From Carnobacterium funditum DSM 5970 (GTDB lineage: Bacteria; Bacillota; Bacilli; Lactobacillales; Carnobacteriaceae), in the NCBI RefSeq assembly GCF_000744185.1, contig NZ_JQLL01000001.1, forward strand, positions 558,001 to 622,000: a stretch of 64,000 bases of DNA. Direction: 5' to 3'. The notes beneath the pieces were generated by a model that saw only the letters and a program-made list of their open reading frames with translations, had not been told where the DNA came from and ran no database searches. The translations under genes and the position numbers were made by a program. Positions within the stretch are counted from its first letter, which is position 1. Each line of letters starts with the position of its first letter. This document shows, one piece after another, positions 16,188 to 24,622 of this stretch.

Positions 16188-16859
16188 CTATTCACAATCA
16201 ATGTCAAGTTGTTTCTTGGGCGATAGTCCTTTAATTAAAAAATTGACCATATTTTCCAATTCTTTTGTCTTTTCCTTCTCTGTAGAGGGGATTAATTCAC
16301 TTGTTAAAACAAAAGTCATCAATGTACCTGCTATAAATCGAAACAATTCTTTATTCGGAATATCTATTACTTGTTTTTCTTTTTTATAATAGTTAAGCAT
16401 ATCATTAATTGCTTTTACATTCTCTTTCGGGATTAACGTTAAAAGGTTTTTCCGCATACTTTCTTGGTAAATTAATTCCATATATAGAATTTTGAAAACT
16501 TTAATATTATCCCCTGCATAGGTCACTTTATTGCCTACTATTTCTCTTAAAAAAATAGGGAAAGGATATTTTTTTATATTTTGATTGACTATTATTAACT
16601 GTTCTTTCCATTCTTGAGCTAAAGTATGTTTTAAAAGCGGTATTAACGTAGCATATAATAAATTCTCTTTAGATCCAAAATGTTTAAATATCGTTCCTTC
16701 TGCTACATTTGCTGCCGTTGCGATATCTTTTGTTGAGGTATTTGAATAGCCCTTCCCAGAGAATAATTCTAAACTTGCTTTAAGAATATCTCTCATTTTT
16801 GGAGTCAAGCTTTTATTATCTCGGATACGTTTTTCAAACAGCACGAGTATTGAATCCAT
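16188..16859 (-). CDS. TetR-family regulator
   Basis: 223 residues. The N-terminal HTH is recognisable: LKASLELFSGKGYSNTS, then TKDIATAANVAEGTIFKHFG and SKENLLYA. The C-terminal ligand-binding domain (~70-223) is all-helical and not recognisable further. It precedes the MacB-like exporter in the same orientation, with a palindrome in between. Local repressor of the exporter is the likely role. Confidence 0.88.
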   Translation of the reverse strand: MDSILVLFEKRIRDNKSLTPKMRDILKASLELFSGKGYSNTSTKDIATAANVAEGTIFKHFGSKENLLYATLIPLLKHTLAQEWKEQLIIVNQNIKKYPFPIFLREIVGNKVTYAGDNIKVFKILYMELIYQESMRKNLLTLIPKENVKAINDMLNYYKKEKQVIDIPNKELFRFIAGTLMTFVLTSELIPSTEKEKTKELENMVNFLIKGLSPKKQLDIDCE

Positions 16860-17022
16860 TTTATTTTCCTCTTTTCCTAGAATTTATTTTAACTGGTTTG
16901 ATACAAAAATAATACAAACAGACTCAATAGCTTTTTTAGATTTTTATGAAATTGAAAGCCAACATTCACTTTAAAAAGTTCGTACTTAATCTATTTAATA
17001 GCTCTACTACTTTTTCGCTTAA

Positions 17023-17421
17023 TTAATAGTGCCGATCTGGATCAACAAAAGGTGTTTTATTATTAGGGTTAAAACCACTAATAGATAAAAATTCAGAATG
17101 AAGAATACGTCTGACATCATCATCAGTCAATGTAGCATCATTTTTTTCTTTTTTATTACTTTTGCGTGCTCCTGATTTCTTGAGCTCATAGATACGTTTA
17201 ATACCAGCCATATTAATTCCTTCAGCTATATAGTCTTTTATCTCGAGAAGTGCATCAACATCGTTTAAAGAGAACATTCTACGGTTACCTTCGTTTCTTT
17301 CAGGTTGTATTAAGTTCTGTTCTTCATAATACCGTATTTGTCGTGCGGTTAAATCTGTTAATTTCATAACCGTACCTATTGTAAAGACGGCCATTGAACG
17401 CCTTAGCTCTTTTTCTTTCAT
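17023..17421 (-). CDS. glnR: MerR-family nitrogen regulator GlnR
   Basis: 132 residues from the ATG that follows AGGAGGATTAAA; a longer reading would begin upstream of the -10 box. The MerR HTH is seen in FTIGTVMKLTDLTARQIRYY and EEQNLIQPERNEGNRRMFS. The C-terminus has FLSISGFNPNN and ends PFVDPDRHY, a tail like that through which GlnR senses feedback-inhibited glutamine synthetase. It lies downstream of glnA with its own promoter and GlnR box, unlike the common glnRA operon. Confidence 0.93.
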   Translation of the reverse strand: MKEKELRRSMAVFTIGTVMKLTDLTARQIRYYEEQNLIQPERNEGNRRMFSLNDVDALLEIKDYIAEGINMAGIKRIYELKKSGARKSNKKEKNDATLTDDDVRRILHSEFLSISGFNPNNKTPFVDPDRHY

Positions 17422-17447
17422 TTTAATCCTCCTCTTATTACATTTTA

Positions 17448-17510
17448 AGAATAGCAATATTTTTTTCAGCTGTCAATCATTAATTAACCCTCATGTTACA
17501 TGTTCTAACA
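17448..17510 (-). promoter_or_regulatory. glnR promoter and GlnR box
   Basis: Minus strand: TTGACA (17471-17476), 17 bp, TATTCT (17448-17453). A perfect GlnR box TGTTA-N7-TAACA occupies 17494-17510, just upstream of the -35. It predicts GlnR autorepression. Confidence 0.87.
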
Positions 17511-17547
17511 TTGATTTATTTTTATAACCTTTATTGTGTTAAAAATG

Positions 17548-17582
17548 TAAAAAAAGAACAACCATTTGGCTGTTCTTTTTTT
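17548..17582 (-). terminator. Terminator between glnA and glnR
   Basis: GAACAACC (17556-17563) and GGCTGTTC (17568-17575) form an 8-bp stem flanked by A and T runs. It separates glnA from glnR. Confidence 0.87.
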
Positions 17583-17631
17583 AAAAAAATTTCATCTACT
17601 TAAGTTCTTACCAACATCAAATGTAATTTGT

Positions 17632-18972
17632 TTAATATAAAGTCATATATTTTTCTTGTTCCCATTCAGAAACTTGTTCACGATAAGCTGCCCATTCTAC
17701 TTTCTTCGATGTAATAAAACTGTTATATATATGTGAACCAAGTGCATCTTTAACTATTTCATCTTGACTCAAATATTTTAAAGCGTTGTGCAGCGTTGTT
17801 GGTAAATCAATGATTCCTTTTTCATGACGCTCTTCAGAAGTCATACGATAAATATTGCGATCAATGGGTGCTGCAGGGACCATTTCATTTTTAATTCCAT
17901 CTAATCCTGATTTTAATAGGACTGCCAATGCAAGATAAGGGTTAGCACTAGGGTCAACACTACGTAACTCAATTCGAGTAGACATACCACGAGAACTTGG
18001 TACACGAATCAGAGGTGAGCGATTACGTGCGCTCCAAGCTACATAAACTGGAGCTTCATAACCAGGAATCAACCTTTTATAAGAGTTGACCGTCGGATTA
18101 CAAACTGCCGTATAAGCTAAAGCATGATGTATTGTTCCAGCTAAAAATTGGTAGGCAACTTTACTTAATCCTAAATCATCAGATTCGTCACAAAAGGCAT
18201 TGCCGTTTTCGTTAAATAAAGACATATTAAAATGCATTCCTGAACCACTTACACCTTCTAAAGGCTTAGGCATAAAGGTTGCATGCAATCCATGTTCACG
18301 AGCAACCGTTTTGACAATTAATTTAAAAGTCTGAATATTATCACAGGCTTCCAGAGCATCAGCGTACTTCCAATCAATTTCGTGCTGTCCAGGAGCTGCT
18401 TCATGATGACTAGCTTCAATTTCAAAACCTAAGTCCTCAAGGTGCAATACTATTTCACGACGGCAATTTTCACCTAAATCAGTTGGAGCGAAATCAAAGT
18501 AACCAGCATTATCGTTTAATTCAAGTGTTGGTTTGCCATTTCCATCTAATTTAAACAAGAAAAATTCAGGTTCTGGTCCTAAATTAAACTCAGTAAAGCC
18601 CATTTCTTCCATTTCCTTTAAAGCATGTTTTAAATTTGTACGTGGATCACCAGCAAAGGGCGTATCATCTGCATTATAAATATCACAAATTAAACGAGCA
18701 ACCTTCCCATTTTCACTTCCTATTTCCCATGGGAAAATCAACCAAGTACCTAAATCTGGATATAATAACATATCACTTTCTTCAATTCGGACAAAACCAT
18801 CAATAGAAGAACCGTCAAACATCATTTCATTATTTAATGCTTTATTTAATTGACTGATAGGTACTTCAACATTTTTAACAGTTCCATCTATATCAGTAAA
18901 CATCAAGCGTAAAAAACGAACATTATTTTCTTTTGCGTTGCTGACTATTTCTTCTTTAGTAAAATTTTTCAT
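17632..18972 (-). CDS. glnA: Glutamine synthetase, type I
   Basis: ATP-dependent synthesis of glutamine from glutamate and ammonia; 446 residues, the length of the GSI-alpha form of Firmicutes. Conserved blocks are [57 protein letters not shown] and [11 protein letters not shown]. There is no adenylylation insert, consistent with feedback control through GlnR rather than adenylylation. It is monocistronic here, with its own promoter and terminator. Confidence 0.97.
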   Translation of the reverse strand: MKNFTKEEIVSNAKENNVRFLRLMFTDIDGTVKNVEVPISQLNKALNNEMMFDGSSIDGFVRIEESDMLLYPDLGTWLIFPWEIGSENGKVARLICDIYNADDTPFAGDPRTNLKHALKEMEEMGFTEFNLGPEPEFFLFKLDGNGKPTLELNDNAGYFDFAPTDLGENCRREIVLHLEDLGFEIEASHHEAAPGQHEIDWKYADALEACDNIQTFKLIVKTVAREHGLHATFMPKPLEGVSGSGMHFNMSLFNENGNAFCDESDDLGLSKVAYQFLAGTIHHALAYTAVCNPTVNSYKRLIPGYEAPVYVAWSARNRSPLIRVPSSRGMSTRIELRSVDPSANPYLALAVLLKSGLDGIKNEMVPAAPIDRNIYRMTSEERHEKGIIDLPTTLHNALKYLSQDEIVKDALGSHIYNSFITSKKVEWAAYREQVSEWEQEKYMTLY

Positions 18973-19026
18973 AATTATAAAATTCTCCCTTTCATAGTGG
19001 AGCTTTTTTTATTTTCTTCGTTTATT

Positions 19027-19079
19027 ACTTTACCAAGGCTTAATGTGATTGTCAAAATTTTTATAACATGTACATGTTA
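19027..19079 (-). promoter_or_regulatory. glnA promoter with upstream dyad
   Basis: Minus strand: TTGACA (19050-19055), 17 bp, TAAAGT (19027-19032). A perfect 16-bp palindrome TAACATGTACATGTTA lies at 19064-19079, in the same position relative to the -35 as the glnR box. It carries GlnR-like half sites, but facing outward compared with ATGTNA-N7-TNACAT. GlnR binding is likely but not certain. Confidence 0.75.
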
Positions 19080-19113
19080 GTTTTTAAGCTATGGTTAAAT
19101 GAGTAAACCAAAA

Positions 19114-19165
19114 AAAAGTAATGCTAACTATCACAACAAAAACTATGATAGTTAGCATTACTTTT
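19114..19165 (-). terminator. Long bidirectional terminator after ynbB
   Basis: A perfect 20-bp stem, 19114-19133 with 19146-19165, and a 12-base loop, flanked by A and T runs. It ends the glpQ-miaA-hflX-ynbB unit on the minus strand. Confidence 0.92.
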
Positions 19166-19202
19166 TTGATAGCATGTTTTATACTATCTTTTTAAAATAA
19201 TT

Positions 19203-20453
19203 TTAAAAAAATAATTCTGAAACTGCTGAACTAACTGCTAATTTAATATGCTCATAAGTCAGACCACCTTGAACATAAAGAGTATATGGTGGACGAATTG
19301 GACCATCGGCCGTTAATTCAATACTAGATCCCTGTATAAACGTTCCAGCAGCCATGATTACATCATCTTCATAACCAGGCATATAAGAACCAACTGGCGT
19401 TACATGAGCATTAATTGGAGAATATTTTTGAATGGTCTGCGCAAATTGAATCATCTGCTCTTTATCATTTAATGAAATCATTTGTATGAGATCTGTTCTT
19501 TCATCATTCCACTTGGGAGAACTCTCTATACCGCATGATTCTAAGAGAGCAGCGGTATAGACTGCCCCTTTTAAAGCTTCCCCAACTACATGAGGAGCCA
19601 TAAAAAAGCCTTGATACATTTCTTGTAGACTATATAAAGAAGCTCCAGCTTCTCGGCCAATTCCAGGGGACGTTAATCGGTAGGCACAAGCTTCGATTAA
19701 ATCTAACTTACCAACAATGTATCCACCCGTTTTTGCTAAACCTCCACCAGGATTCTTAATCAAAGAACCTGCTATTAAATCAGCTCCAACTTCTATTGGT
19801 TCTTTTTGCTCAACAAATTCGCCATAGCAATTATCAACAAAAACAATCACTGATGGATCAACAGATTTGACGAATTGAATCATTTCTTCAATCTTTTCAA
19901 TTGTAAAAGAGGGACGATCAGCATATCCGCGCGAACGCTGAATGGCTACTACCTTTGTTTTCACTGTCATTTTGTCTCTTACTTGTTCTAAATCAACACT
20001 ACCATCTTTTAAGAGCTCAACGTAATCATAGCCCATCTGGTATTCTTTAAACGAACCAATGCCTTTTCCAGTCACACCAACAATTTCTAATAAGGTGTCA
20101 TAAGGAGTTCCAGTAATATATAATAAATCATCACCAGGTCGCATAATACCGAATAAAGCCGTTGCTATTGCATGAGTTCCAGAAATAATTTGTGGTCGAA
20201 CAAGTCCTGCTTCTGCTTTAAATACATCAGCATAAATTTCTTCTAGAATATCTCGACCATAATCATCGTAGCCATAGCCCGTTGAAGGATTAAAATTTTG
20301 TTCAGTTACCTTTTTATACCTAAAACTTGATAACACCTTAAATTGATTTGACAAAGCATTTTCATGTATTTGTTCATGAACAGGTTTGATTTTTTCTTCA
20401 ACATTTTTTATTCTTTTATTTAACGTTGTATCATATTGGCTATTCCAACTCAT
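19203..20453 (-). CDS. ynbB: PLP-dependent methionine gamma-lyase-like protein (YnbB family)
   Basis: A cystathionine gamma-synthase/lyase-like enzyme of the family once called aluminium resistance protein. 416 residues from the ATG after GGAGAGAATCAATTAAA. Visible are STGYGYDDYGRD, IISGTHAIATALFG (phosphate loop), VFVDNCYGEFVE with the cofactor-stacking Asp, and GSLIKNPGGGLAKTGG with the Schiff-base Lys. Real substrate unproven. The start overlaps the hflX stop by 4 bp, and the hflX-ynbB-gln order matches the Bacillus neighbourhood. Confidence 0.88.
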   Translation of the reverse strand: MSWNSQYDTTLNKRIKNVEEKIKPVHEQIHENALSNQFKVLSSFRYKKVTEQNFNPSTGYGYDDYGRDILEEIYADVFKAEAGLVRPQIISGTHAIATALFGIMRPGDDLLYITGTPYDTLLEIVGVTGKGIGSFKEYQMGYDYVELLKDGSVDLEQVRDKMTVKTKVVAIQRSRGYADRPSFTIEKIEEMIQFVKSVDPSVIVFVDNCYGEFVEQKEPIEVGADLIAGSLIKNPGGGLAKTGGYIVGKLDLIEACAYRLTSPGIGREAGASLYSLQEMYQGFFMAPHVVGEALKGAVYTAALLESCGIESSPKWNDERTDLIQMISLNDKEQMIQFAQTIQKYSPINAHVTPVGSYMPGYEDDVIMAAGTFIQGSSIELTADGPIRPPYTLYVQGGLTYEHIKLAVSSAVSELFF

Positions 20454-21697
20454 TTTAATTGATTCTCTCCATTCCACTTTGACTCTTTTTTGATAAATCC
20501 CTTAACGAGATAATTATTTGCTTCTTCTACATATTCCTCTGATGTTAACAGCGTTTCTTGTTTCAGACGGACCAATTTATGCCCCTCGGATACGTTAATC
20601 CTAATTTGATAAGGAATCATAATACTTTTCATTCGATTTATAATCTCCTCTAGCAAGATTACTACATCGGATGAATCTCTTGCTGATATGAAAACATTAG
20701 GAAACAATCCAGGTGAAAATAACTGATCTGCTAAATCTTTTTTATTATAAACGGTTAAAAGCGGAATATGATCCATACCCAAATCTTTTAATAATTTTAT
20801 TACCGTTCTCTCATGCCCTGCCATATTTTCAGCAGAAGAATCAACCACATGCAATAATAAATCAACATTGCGTGTTTCTTCTAAGGTTGATTGAAAGGCT
20901 TCAATCAGCTCAGTTGGTAAATCTTGAATAAATCCAACTGTGTCAGTCAATGTTACCATTGTCCCTGTCGGCAATACCAGTTTTCTTGTTAAAGGATCCA
21001 AGGTAGCAAATAACTGATCTTCTTCATGCGTATCTGCTTGAGTAAGAGCATTTAATAATGTCGATTTCCCAGCGTTCGTATAACCAATCAAACCAACTTG
21101 AAATATCCCACTTTCTTTACGCTGTATCCGACTTCGACTACGATGTTTTTCGGTTTCTTTTAATGTTTTTTTAATATCGTTAACCTGGTCACGAATATGA
21201 CGACGGTCTGTTTCTAATTTCGTTTCACCGGGACCTCTTGTTCCAATACCACCACCTAAACGAGATAAACCGATTCCTTGTCCAGCTAAACGAGGCAACA
21301 TATATTGTAGCTGGGCTAACTCAACTTGTAATTTACCTTCCTTACTTTTAGCACGCATGGCAAAAATATCTAATATTAGTTGAATTCGATCAATAATTTT
21401 TATATCAATCACTTCTTGAATATTTCTAGTCTGTCCAGGAGTCAATGCTTGATTAAAAATCACCACGTCCGCTTCCGTTTCTTCAACTAGCTGAGCTAAC
21501 TCTTCTAATTTGCCTTTTCCTAAAAAGGTACGAGAGTCGACACGCTCTCTTTTTTGCGTCAACTCTCCAACAACTCTTCCTAATGCTGTTTCTGTCAATT
21601 GAGCTAATTCTTTTAAAGAATAGGTGAAATCAGAATTTGTTTCTCTTGTTTGAACTCCAACTAACACAACTTTTTCTTGTTCTTTTTTTGTTTCCAT
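20450..21697 (-). CDS. hflX: Ribosome-associated GTPase HflX
   Basis: 415 residues. N-terminal HflX domain with SRTFLGKGKLEEL, a Gly-rich linker GIGLSRLGGGIGTRGPGETK, then the GTPase domain. G1 is GYTNAGKSTLLN, G3 is DTVGFIQDLP and G4 is YNKKDLAD. HflX binds 50S subunits and rescues or splits stalled ribosomes under stress. It is 27 bp downstream of miaA, as in many bacteria, but without hfq between them. Confidence 0.95.
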   Translation of the reverse strand: METKKEQEKVVLVGVQTRETNSDFTYSLKELAQLTETALGRVVGELTQKRERVDSRTFLGKGKLEELAQLVEETEADVVIFNQALTPGQTRNIQEVIDIKIIDRIQLILDIFAMRAKSKEGKLQVELAQLQYMLPRLAGQGIGLSRLGGGIGTRGPGETKLETDRRHIRDQVNDIKKTLKETEKHRSRSRIQRKESGIFQVGLIGYTNAGKSTLLNALTQADTHEEDQLFATLDPLTRKLVLPTGTMVTLTDTVGFIQDLPTELIEAFQSTLEETRNVDLLLHVVDSSAENMAGHERTVIKLLKDLGMDHIPLLTVYNKKDLADQLFSPGLFPNVFISARDSSDVVILLEEIINRMKSIMIPYQIRINVSEGHKLVRLKQETLLTSEEYVEEANNYLVKGFIKKESKWNGENQLK

Positions 21698-21724
21698 CTC
21701 TATGACCTGCCTTTCTTTTTATAG

Positions 21725-22663
21725 CTACACAGTCAAAAAATAGTTAATTTCTTCTTTTAATTTTATTTCAGTTTCTGGTTCTTTTACTAAATCCCACCAA
21801 CTAACATTTTTAGTTCGATTTCTAAACCACGTTAACTGTCTTTTAGCGTATCTTCTTGAATTTTTTTGAATTTCAGTAACCACATTTTCAATAGATTCCT
21901 CTTTATTAAAATACGGAATCCACTCCTTATAACCAATCCCTTTTAAAGCTTGAGCATTCTGGAGATTCTGGTCAAATAACCATCGGGCTTCTAACTCGAG
22001 GCCTTCATCAATCATTTTGTACACACGTTCGTTAATACGATTGTATAAAATAGAACGATCCGTAGTTAAGCCTATTATTTTTTCATCAAATAACGGTTCT
22101 TTGTCTTCATGTTCTTCTTGGTATTTAGAAAAAGGAATACCAGTCGTATGGTGAACTTCTAATGCACGAATAACACGTCTTACATTATTAGCATGGATTG
22201 TTTTCGCTGCTACTGGGTCCAGTTTCTCAAGTTCATTCCATAAGTGCGTTACACCAAAAAGCTCAGCTTCTGATTCTTTTTGTACACGAAAAGCTAAATC
22301 ACTTTTTCCAGCGCCTCCCAAACTAATATCATGTAATAGGGATTCAATATATAGGCCCGTCCCACCGACAATAATCGGAATTTTACCTCTAGCTGTAATG
22401 TCTTGAATCAATCGTCTTCCTTTTTTTTGGAAATCAGATACCGTATAACTTTGACTAACAGTTACTTCATCAATTAGATGATGAGGTATTCCCGCTTGTT
22501 CTGCTATGGATACTTTTGCTGTACCTATATTTAACTGCTTGTAAATTTGCATTGAATCCCCGCTGATGATTTCACCATCGTATTCTTTTGCCAATGCAAT
22601 ACTTAAACTGGTTTTCCCGACTGCAGTAGGACCGACAATCACAATAACTTTAGATCTAGCCAC
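21725..22663 (-). CDS. miaA: tRNA dimethylallyltransferase
   Basis: Adds a dimethylallyl group to A37 of tRNAs reading UNN codons. P-loop GPTAVGKTSLSI near residue 10, SGDSMQIYKQLNIGTAK and PIIVGGTGLYIESLL are diagnostic. LKGIGYKEW and RRYAKRQLTWFRN are the conserved C-terminal blocks. 312 residues. Ribosome binding site AAAGGAGAAAAAAAG. Confidence 0.96.
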   Translation of the reverse strand: MARSKVIVIVGPTAVGKTSLSIALAKEYDGEIISGDSMQIYKQLNIGTAKVSIAEQAGIPHHLIDEVTVSQSYTVSDFQKKGRRLIQDITARGKIPIIVGGTGLYIESLLHDISLGGAGKSDLAFRVQKESEAELFGVTHLWNELEKLDPVAAKTIHANNVRRVIRALEVHHTTGIPFSKYQEEHEDKEPLFDEKIIGLTTDRSILYNRINERVYKMIDEGLELEARWLFDQNLQNAQALKGIGYKEWIPYFNKEESIENVVTEIQKNSRRYAKRQLTWFRNRTKNVSWWDLVKEPETEIKLKEEINYFLTV

Positions 22664-22687
22664 TTTTTTTCTCCTTTAACATACAAA

Positions 22688-23419
22688 TTATTTCTCATTT
22701 CGAATAGCAATAGCCTTTTTTGGAAAATCTGTAAAAATACCGGTTACTTTTTTATTGAAACAATAAATTAAGTCTTCTTCACTATTAATCGTCCAAAGTC
22801 GGACTGGAACTTTTGAAGTTTGATCTAAATCAACACTTTTAAACCATTCCAAACTAGGATGCCACATTTCGACAAGAATACGCTGATTTAATAGGGTTCT
22901 ATTTTCTCCATAATCTTCGAACAATAAAGCAATCTCAGCTTTTTCATCTATCTTTTTAAGTCGAATAAGACTCTGATAATTGAAACTTGAAAAAACAACT
23001 GAGAATGCATTTGATTGCTTACGAAGTATGTCTAAAACTTTTTTTTCAATACCTTTATAAGCATACTTATTTGTTTTAAGTTCAATATTCAATAGACCTT
23101 TAAATTGAGTCTGGTTTAATAAATCTACCACCTCTTGTAAACTAGGTATGGAACACATTTTATAGTTTGAGTTGAACCAACTACCCATATCCAACATTTT
23201 TAATTCTTCTAAAGAAAAATTTCGAACTAAACCTTCTCCGTTACTCGTTCTATTTACCGTTTCATCATGGATAACAACCACATTTCCATCGCTGGTTAAA
23301 TGAACATCTAATTCAATCCCGTCACTTCCTACTCGAATAGCTTCTTCAAAGGCAATTAGCGTATTTTCTGGATGAGTCCCTTTACTTCCACGATGAGCGA
23401 TAATCTCAGTTTTTTTCAT
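22688..23419 (-). CDS. Glycerophosphodiester phosphodiesterase
   Basis: GDPD-family phosphodiesterase, 243 residues, hydrolysing glycerophosphodiesters to glycerol-3-phosphate and an alcohol. Catalytic and metal residues are visible in IAHRGSKGTHPENT (His and Arg), GIELDVHLT (Glu, Asp) and VVIHDETVNRTSNGEG (catalytic His). There is no signal peptide, so it is cytoplasmic, UgpQ/YqiK-like. The ATG has no ribosome binding site of its own; it overlaps the stop of a 16-codon leader frame (23416-23466), suggesting translational coupling. Confidence 0.88.
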   Translation of the reverse strand: MKKTEIIAHRGSKGTHPENTLIAFEEAIRVGSDGIELDVHLTSDGNVVVIHDETVNRTSNGEGLVRNFSLEELKMLDMGSWFNSNYKMCSIPSLQEVVDLLNQTQFKGLLNIELKTNKYAYKGIEKKVLDILRKQSNAFSVVFSSFNYQSLIRLKKIDEKAEIALLFEDYGENRTLLNQRILVEMWHPSLEWFKSVDLDQTSKVPVRLWTINSEEDLIYCFNKKVTGIFTDFPKKAIAIRNEK

Positions 23420-23466
23420 AATTTTACGCTGCCAAAAATCTTGAAATAAGACATTCCATTAGGCAA
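23416..23466 (-). CDS. Possible 16-residue leader peptide coupled to the GDPD gene
   Basis: A TTG start follows AAGGAGAGG at 8 nt and reads MPNGMSYFKIFGSVKL. Its TGA overlaps the ATG of the phosphodiesterase gene (ATGA). This is the only good ribosome binding site ahead of that gene. Whether the peptide itself matters is unknown; coupling is the simplest role. Confidence 0.5.
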   Translation of the reverse strand: MPNGMSYFKIFGSVKL

Positions 23467-23546
23467 CTCAACCTCTCCTTTCTACAGACAACTATTCACC
23501 TTGTCGCCATCTTATAAAAGTCGATTACTTGATTAGTTAATTTTAA

Positions 23547-23568
23547 AAACACTATTAGAATAGTGTTT
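23547..23568. repeat. 22-bp near-continuous palindrome upstream of the GDPD-miaA unit
   Basis: AAACACTATT (23547-23556), two bases, AATAGTGTTT (23559-23568). A perfect 10-bp dyad about 80 bp upstream of the leader peptide and about 260 bp upstream of the plus-strand HTH gene. No clear promoter overlaps it. It may be an operator. Confidence 0.55.
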
Positions 23569-23831
23569 ATTATTAAATAAAACAACTAATAATGTCTATA
23601 AATAATTGTGTTTTTTTTAGGTACTTCTAGTTTTATTTGTTTGAAATCTAAGAAAATAATGATTCCATTAGAACTGAATAAAATAAAAGATAACATCTTT
23701 ATTGTAACACAATAGCTGAAAAAATCGGTATACTATCGGTATACTTAAGTACAGATAGTAAAGTCATTACTCGTTTTTCTGTTTGATTTGGCGTAAAATA
23801 GAGTTAACCAAAATGAATGGAGGGTTGTCAA
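23569..23831. other. Divergent intergenic region
   Basis: Contains a perfect 11-bp tandem direct repeat at 23724-23745 (ATCGGTATACT twice), with -10-like TATACT in each copy, upstream of the HTH gene. No convincing -35 partner was found. Nothing else is evident. Confidence 0.5.
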
Positions 23832-24062
23832 ATGTATCTAACACTTGAAGAAACCGCAGAGTATTTGGATATTGAAATTTCGGAAGTTTATCGTCTTGTT
23901 CGTGAAAAACAAATTCGTACTGTATCAGATGGGGAAGATTTTTTGGTCAATAAGCAACAATTCAACCTATATTTAAAATCATTAGAAACATACAAGGCAG
24001 AAATACAAGATTATTTGAACGAATTGCCTCCAGAAGATATTGATATCAAAGACGAGGATTAA
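23832..24062 (+). CDS. Small excisionase-type helix-turn-helix protein
   Basis: 76 residues from the ATG that follows GGAGGGTTGTCAA. MYLTLEETAEYLDIEISEVY followed by RLVREKQIRTVSDGEDFLVN is the winged HTH_17 fold of the excisionase/MerR type. The tail is very acidic, with PPEDIDIKDED at the end. It stands alone with no integrase nearby, so a chromosomal regulator is more likely than a phage excisionase. Target unknown. Confidence 0.75.
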   Translation: MYLTLEETAEYLDIEISEVYRLVREKQIRTVSDGEDFLVNKQQFNLYLKSLETYKAEIQDYLNELPPEDIDIKDED

Positions 24063-24080
24063 CATTAATCAAATAGATAA

Positions 24081-24111
24081 AAAAATCGCCTCTTTAAAAG
24101 AGACGATTTTT
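24081..24111. terminator. Bidirectional terminator between convergent genes
   Basis: AAAAATCGCCTCTTT and AAAGAGACGATTTTT arms with one mismatch and a short loop. It serves the HTH gene (plus) and the rhodanese-like gene (minus). Confidence 0.85.
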
Positions 24112-24114
24112 AAT

Positions 24115-24510
24115 CTATTTGTGTTTTTTAATTTTACCCGTCCAATCACGGTAACCGCCCTTCAAGCGGTACAATTCTGTGTAACCAGCCTTATGCAACC
24201 TAACAGCTGCTCTGCTACTTAATGTTTTATTGTAATCATAAAGATAAACAGGTTGATCTTTTCTAATTTCAACCATTCTTGTTTTAAATAAAGAATAAGG
24301 TATGTTTCTAGCTCCAAGAATATGTCCAGCATCAAAATCATTTTTTTCACGAACATCTATCAATTGAACCCTACGCATTTCTTTTTTAAATTCTGCAGCA
24401 GTCAATTCGACTGATGCACGTTTACGGTTAAAATATTGAAAAAGTTCATAACCGCCCCATACAATAATAATAATCAATAAAACAATGTTCAATATTACAT
24501 TAGCGTTCAA
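24115..24510 (-). CDS. Membrane-anchored rhodanese-like protein without the active Cys
   Basis: 131 residues: an N-terminal hydrophobic helix (ILNIVLLIIIIVWGGYELF) then a rhodanese fold with VQLIDVREKNDFDAGHILGARNIP, shown here in parts as VQLIDVREKNDFDAGH and ILGARNIP. The active-site loop, normally CRxGxR, reads YDYNKTLSSR, so the catalytic Cys is absent. KAGYTELYRLKGGYRDW closes the domain. Such inactive rhodaneses probably bind partners or ligands. It resembles B. subtilis YqhL in layout. Confidence 0.82.
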   Translation of the reverse strand: MNANVILNIVLLIIIIVWGGYELFQYFNRKRASVELTAAEFKKEMRRVQLIDVREKNDFDAGHILGARNIPYSLFKTRMVEIRKDQPVYLYDYNKTLSSRAAVRLHKAGYTELYRLKGGYRDWTGKIKKHK

Positions 24511-24622
24511 TTCAAAATACCCCTCTCATCTCATACTCACATCAATAATTGTACACAAGAGAAAGGCGTTTTACTAGTTTTTTTTACAAATAAGCTTAAG
24601 TTTGTCGATTTAATAAGAAAAA

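Noticed and set aside
23832-24062. Phage excisionase
   Set aside because: The fold fits, but no integrase, attachment repeat or phage gene is nearby.
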